From: Mesostigma viride
Taxonomy: Eukaryota; Streptophyta; Mesostigmatophyceae; Mesostigmatales; Mesostigmataceae
NCBI GenBank assembly: GCA_009746045.1
Contig: RPFO01000938.1
Span: 64,001 to 110,000 of the forward strand
Direction: 5' to 3'
DNA: 46,000 nt
Shown here in pieces: positions 41,895 to 46,000 of this stretch (position 1 is its first letter; every line of letters begins with the position of its first letter). The position numbers and the translations under genes are program-made. Under the pieces are notes generated by a model that saw only the letters and a list, made by a program, of their open reading frames with translations, was not told the origin of the DNA and ran no database searches.

Positions 41895-42530
41895 TAATTA
41901 AACTCGTGCTCCCGTTGGGGAGTCACGGAGCACCGAAGTACCCCTAGTGTACCCTGTATGTGCACAACAGGAAGAAAGGGCAGAGACCCCCTAAGTTCTC
42001 CTTCATGCCAGAGGCATGCCACAGCTGCAACCGGACACGATAGACGATCCGGCAAGTTCTGTGGGTGCAATAAGACCCATGTGAGCATATCATATGGGAA
42101 TCATGTTTCCGCGGACTGGCACTAAACGCAAATGGTTTTCACATTTGCGGCGTGCCCAATCAGAATATCATGCTGGTTGTCTCCTTGATATCATAACAAG
42201 TTGTCTCCTTGATATCATAACAAGGAGCGTGCGCACGCTCCTTGCGCATGGGCAAGGAAGCTAACTAATCATAGCTTAAGCATAGCATGGCTGTACCGAC
42301 AAGGGCTAAGCGAAGGCTATGGCTGTGTACCGTGTGAACATTAGCGGTGCACGTGACTAGGTATGGTGGCACATGCATCTAGGCAACATTCTAGGCATGG
42401 CTGCCATGGCGGCAGTGACTATACCGATGAATACAAGCTAGGGCTATTCTAGCCCGCAGGGGGCGTCCACATCTTGTGGTTGATCATCAGGTCCCCGCCC
42501 CTCCAGTACACCTTCTTGGGCTTCTGGGGG
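41895..42530 (-). pseudogene. Truncated LINE fragment, copy B: ORF1 tail plus downstream repeat
   Basis: 42455-42530 (minus) encodes KKVYWRGGDLMINHKMW then TPPAG and a stop. 41904-42455 matches 31640-32005 with several insertions. One insertion, 42178-42225, contains a tandem duplication of TGTCTCCTTGATATCATAACA, and it is followed by a perfect 24-base palindrome (42221-42244). The fragment ends abruptly against the 5' flank of the ORF2-bearing element. Confidence 0.65.
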
Positions 42531-42631
42531 TCCTCAGTACCTTCAATTAGCTCTGGCACCTTGTGGCCATCAGCTTGCGCCTTAGCCGACGTCTTGAGCC
42601 CACCTCACATTTGTAGCATAAGCTATGCGTC

Positions 42632-45600
42632 ATGAGCCCCCTCCGTCAGCACCCTCCCCCTCCCCCCCACCCCCACCCCCACCCCCACCTCCAGCACTAC
42701 CCTTCTCCACCCCCCCACCCCCACCCCCCGCTAATAGGGCAACGGCCCATTCTTGGTATTGCAAGTTTTAACGTGCGCACCCTCCCTGCAGATCCTTCTA
42801 CGAGCGGCGGCACCCCAGCACGCCAACGCGTCGACGAGCTGATCGCCCTGTGCGCCGACAACAAGATCGCTGTTCTTGGAGTCCAGGAGCACCGACGCAC
42901 CGTTGACCCTCAGCATGCGGTCAACGGTCTGCTGGTCGACGACCTGCGGGCAGGCTGGCGGTTCCACTATGGTGGCGGCGACGCGCCGGGCCAAGGTGGT
43001 GTGGGCCTCTTGTGCTCGCCGGCAGCATCAGAGCAGCTCCAGTCCATCGTGCTGCGGTCCCCGCGTGTGCTAGTGGCCACTTTTTCGGCCACTGAGGGCC
43101 ATTCACACCACACGCTAACCGTTATCGTGGGATATGCACCACATGCGGGTCGAGCTCAGGCGGAACGTCAGGCCTTCTTCGACGCCTCAAGGAGGAGGAG
43201 GCCAACATCCCAGCTCGGCACTTCCTGGTTATGCTGCTCGACGCCAACGCCACGCTGCCAGTTGGCACTGGGGGCGCTCAGTATTCCCCAACCAACACGA
43301 CAGCCAACGGTAACACGCCTTTATTTGCGAATCTGCTGGCAGAATCTGCGCTGGTTGCATGCAATGCTTCTTTCGCACGCCCCGCTGAGCAGCTGGCCAC
43401 CTTTTTTGGGCCGTCGGATCGGGTGGTGTGCCTTGATTATGTCTGCGTACGTCGGGCTCAGCGCCCCTCAGTTGTCGATGCTCGCGTCCTGCAAGATTCT
43501 GTCAGCACAGTGGAATCTGATCATCGTCTCGTGCTCGCTCGCATCAGATTGCGGTTTCCTGGGGTGAAACCGTCGCGACAGCTGGCACCTCAGCCAGATC
43601 TGAAAGTGCTCCGGATTGTGCTGAAGGATGCCGACAAGATGTCAGCAGCAGAGCAGGCCGCTATGTCGCACAGGGATGATTTCCTGGCCGTATTCGACGC
43701 CGGGGGCAGCCGACAGCAGTTACACGCCATTCCGCCGCCGGGGGATATTTCAGTGATCCTCCGTGGTGTCGCCGCCAAGTATCGCCTGGCTGCCCGCACC
43801 CTCCCCACCTTGCCTCCGCGTCGGCAGCTTGCTGTCCACCGTCACGCACCGACAGTGGTCGCCGCCAGGCAGATGCTCCGCCGCAACAGAGATCCGATCG
43901 CCAAACCTGGGCTGCAAGCAGCTCTGAGGGCCGCCTACGAGCAGGCTGAGAAGGCAGATGCTCAGCAGATGGTCAAGGACCTGCGCAGCTGCCAGCAGAA
44001 GCACGACGGCAAGGGGGCCTGGTTCTGGTACAAGCGCCTCGGGCACCCGGACGGCCTCGGCCGGCCCCACCGCCACGACGTCCCCGGCGCCCCAGCCAAG
44101 CGGCTTCGTACCTGGGCCACGGCCACGGCCGAGGTCGTGGGGACAGCTGCGCCGCCCCCACCCCTGCTCCCAGCCGCCGCCGCCCGCCCGGCCGCCCTGG
44201 CCGGCCCCGCAGGGCCCCCGGCCCCGCCTAGGTCAGCGGCGGACTACCTAGTCCCCCCGCTGGTCGGCCCACTTGGCGACCCGTCTGACATGCCTCCTTT
44301 CACCTCTCGCGAGGTCACGGAGGCGGTCCAGCGCCTGCGTTATGACGCAGCCACCGGCTCTGACGAGATTCCGGCCGCAGTTGTAAAACTTGCAGCCGAA
44401 TTCGAGGACACAGGTGTTATGCTGCTCTTCCGGGACATCTGCAACCGCCTTCTGCTGTCGTCGCAACCACCTCCAGCGGCCTGGCAACACAGTTTTCGCA
44501 CGATGCTGTACAAGAACAAGGGGTCGCCTGCCGACCCCGGCAACTACAGAGGGGTGTGCATTCAAAGTGCCCCCCTCAAGCTTCTTATGCGGCTCATCCT
44601 GAACCGCCTGCGCACGGCCCTGGACGGTCACCTCAGCGAGACTCAGCACGGCTTCCGTTCAGGTCGCAACACAGTACAGGCGCTCTTCGCTACTCGCCGA
44701 CTGGTGGAGGAACTGCAACGCCTTCAGCCTGGTGAGTCCCCTTTGCACCTTGTGCTGGTGGACTTCATCAAAGCCTTCGATTCGGTTTTCTGGCCTGCGC
44801 TTTGGGACATCCTCGAGTTGTTCCGGATCCCCCGCCCCCTGATTGCTGTCATCCGCAACCTGTATGAAGGGTCCACCACTTCGGTGCGCACTTCTTACGG
44901 GACCACGCCCCCATGCCCTTTACAGAAGGGTGTGTGGCAGGGCTGCGTGCTGTCGCCCTACCTGTTCATTATTGTTGTCGAATACGTAATGATTCAGGCG
45001 CGCAAGCGATTTGCCCGCATCGTGGGCAGGGAACCAGGAGTGCAGGTTGCTAACAAATTCTGGCATGGCGGTGCGGACACGGAGATTCGGCTAGCAGACA
45101 TCATTTACGCAGACGACACCACCCTCTTCGAGGACACGGAGCACGTGCAGACATGGCTTGACTGCCTGGCTCTCGAGGCCCGTGCAGTGGGGCTTGAGGT
45201 CAGCAAGAAGACAGAGGCCCTGGCGGTTGGGCTCACCAACCCAGCGCCGCCCCTCTATCTCCTAGACGGCTCTCGAGTCCCGTATCGGGACCGCGTTAAG
45301 CTGCTGGGCAGCCTGCTCCCCAGCTGCGAGGCTGATGTGGACCATCGCATCTCCCTCGCCTGGCACGCTTTACGTCAGTACCGGGCCCTGTGGCGCAAGC
45401 CCCTGGGCAAGATCGAGAAACAGGACCTGTTCAAGGTCCTCGTCCTTCCTGTTCTCACGTATGGCGCCGAGACGTGGACCCTCACCGCCGACCTGGCCCG
45501 CAAGCTGGACGGCGCGGTCACCAGCATGCTGCGTTCCATTTTCAGAGTAGGATATGCTGCTCATGTCCGCAATGAGGACCTGTACCAGGGCATGCCCTAT

Positions 45601-45933
45601 ATCACCAGCACAATTAAGCAACGCCGCCTGCAGCTTGTAGGGCACCTAGCTCGCACCAACCAGGTAGACACCTCACGTGGCCCCCCCGCAGGACTGCGAC
45701 CAGCTCAGCCTGGCCGGCACCTCCTGACGTGGGCTGGGCCTAGTGATGTTAGACGCCGCAAGGCCCGCACCTTCAAGGAACAGCTAGTAGAGGACATGGG
45801 GGGCCTCGGCCTCTCCGTGATTTGGAAGAAGATGATGGACAAGGCCAAGTGGGCCCAGGTCATAGAGGACAACGAGCCCCCCCCAGTGGGGAAGCGCCCG
45901 CGTGTGCAATCCCGCGGGAGGCACGCCAGATAG
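42632..45933 (+). mobile_element. Non-LTR retrotransposon ORF2: endonuclease + reverse transcriptase, one frameshift
   Basis: The 5' frame (from 42632) has a C-rich, Pro/His-rich start and then the apurinic-type endonuclease motifs ASFNVRTL, VLGVQEHR and GGVGLLCSP, then VIVGYAP. Near 43184-43186 one base appears lost, and the domain continues in the frame ending at 45933 with LLDANATLP and SDHRLVLARI. The reverse transcriptase follows: SDEIPAAVVKLA, NKGSPADPGNYRGVCI, QHGFRSGRNTVQAL, LVLVDFIKAFDSVFW, GVWQGCVLSPYLF, IIYADDTTLFED (catalytic YADD near 45105) and VKLLGSLLPS. The C terminus has YGAETWTL and RRLQLVGHLAR. The reverse-transcriptase frame of 900 codons is uninterrupted. The family could be RTE/CR1-like; I cannot decide. 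The single lesion suggests a young copy or an assembly error. Confidence 0.9.
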
Positions 45934-46000
45934 CTCCCCCTCGTGCGGCTGCCTAGATAGATGTTGTAGTTAGCATGTTGTTAGATAGATGTAGATAGAT
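45934..46000 (+). repeat. LINE 3' tail with TAGA repeats
   Basis: After the ORF2 stop come about 20 bases and then repeated TAGATAGATG-type units to the window edge. Short-repeat tails replace poly(A) in several non-LTR families. The element probably ends near or just past the edge. Confidence 0.5.

Overview
This window is nuclear DNA of a eukaryote with split genes. It is very probably a flagellated green alga or a close relative (Viridiplantae). The evidence is the gene content. One gene is LZTFL1, a ciliary BBSome regulator. Another ends in a proline-rich tract plus C-terminal domain of the CHUP1 type (plastid-associated actin organiser of the green lineage). A third is a DUF2358 protein with a plastid-targeting-like N terminus. 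Exons are short, GC-rich at third codon positions and spliced with GT-AG; introns are long and packed with tandem repeats. I cannot name the species.

Layout. 1-7622 (minus): LZTFL1, seven exons found, 3' end cut by the left edge; its introns hold LINE fragments. 7623-8781: shared divergent intergenic region. 8782-30600 (plus): an 18-exon CHUP1-like gene predicted at 938 residues; all exon phases join. 30601-35260: decayed copies of the gene's 3' end, then LINE ORF1 remnants on both strands. 35261-37667 (minus): a complete four-exon DUF2358 gene of 244 residues. 37668-40736 (plus): the two C-terminal exons of a conserved uncharacterised protein with a possible 5' exon. 41890-46000: a truncated ORF1 fragment, then a long LINE ORF2 (endonuclease plus reverse transcriptase) with one frameshift and a TAGA-rich tail at the right edge.

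The most unusual thing here is not a gene but a pattern. Almost every intron of LZTFL1 and the CHUP1-like gene carries several decayed copies ('echoes') of its own exon-intron junction. The last bases of the exon plus the first bases of the intron are repeated downstream of the donor, and the pyrimidine tract, AG and first exon bases are repeated upstream of the acceptor. The stop-codon region of the CHUP1-like gene is echoed the same way. Introns here seem to have grown by repeated local duplication of their ends, leaving ladders of decoy splice sites. Donors also show a strong GTGGGTG bias.

All gene models were built by eye from splice signals, phase and family resemblance; no database search or transcript evidence was available.
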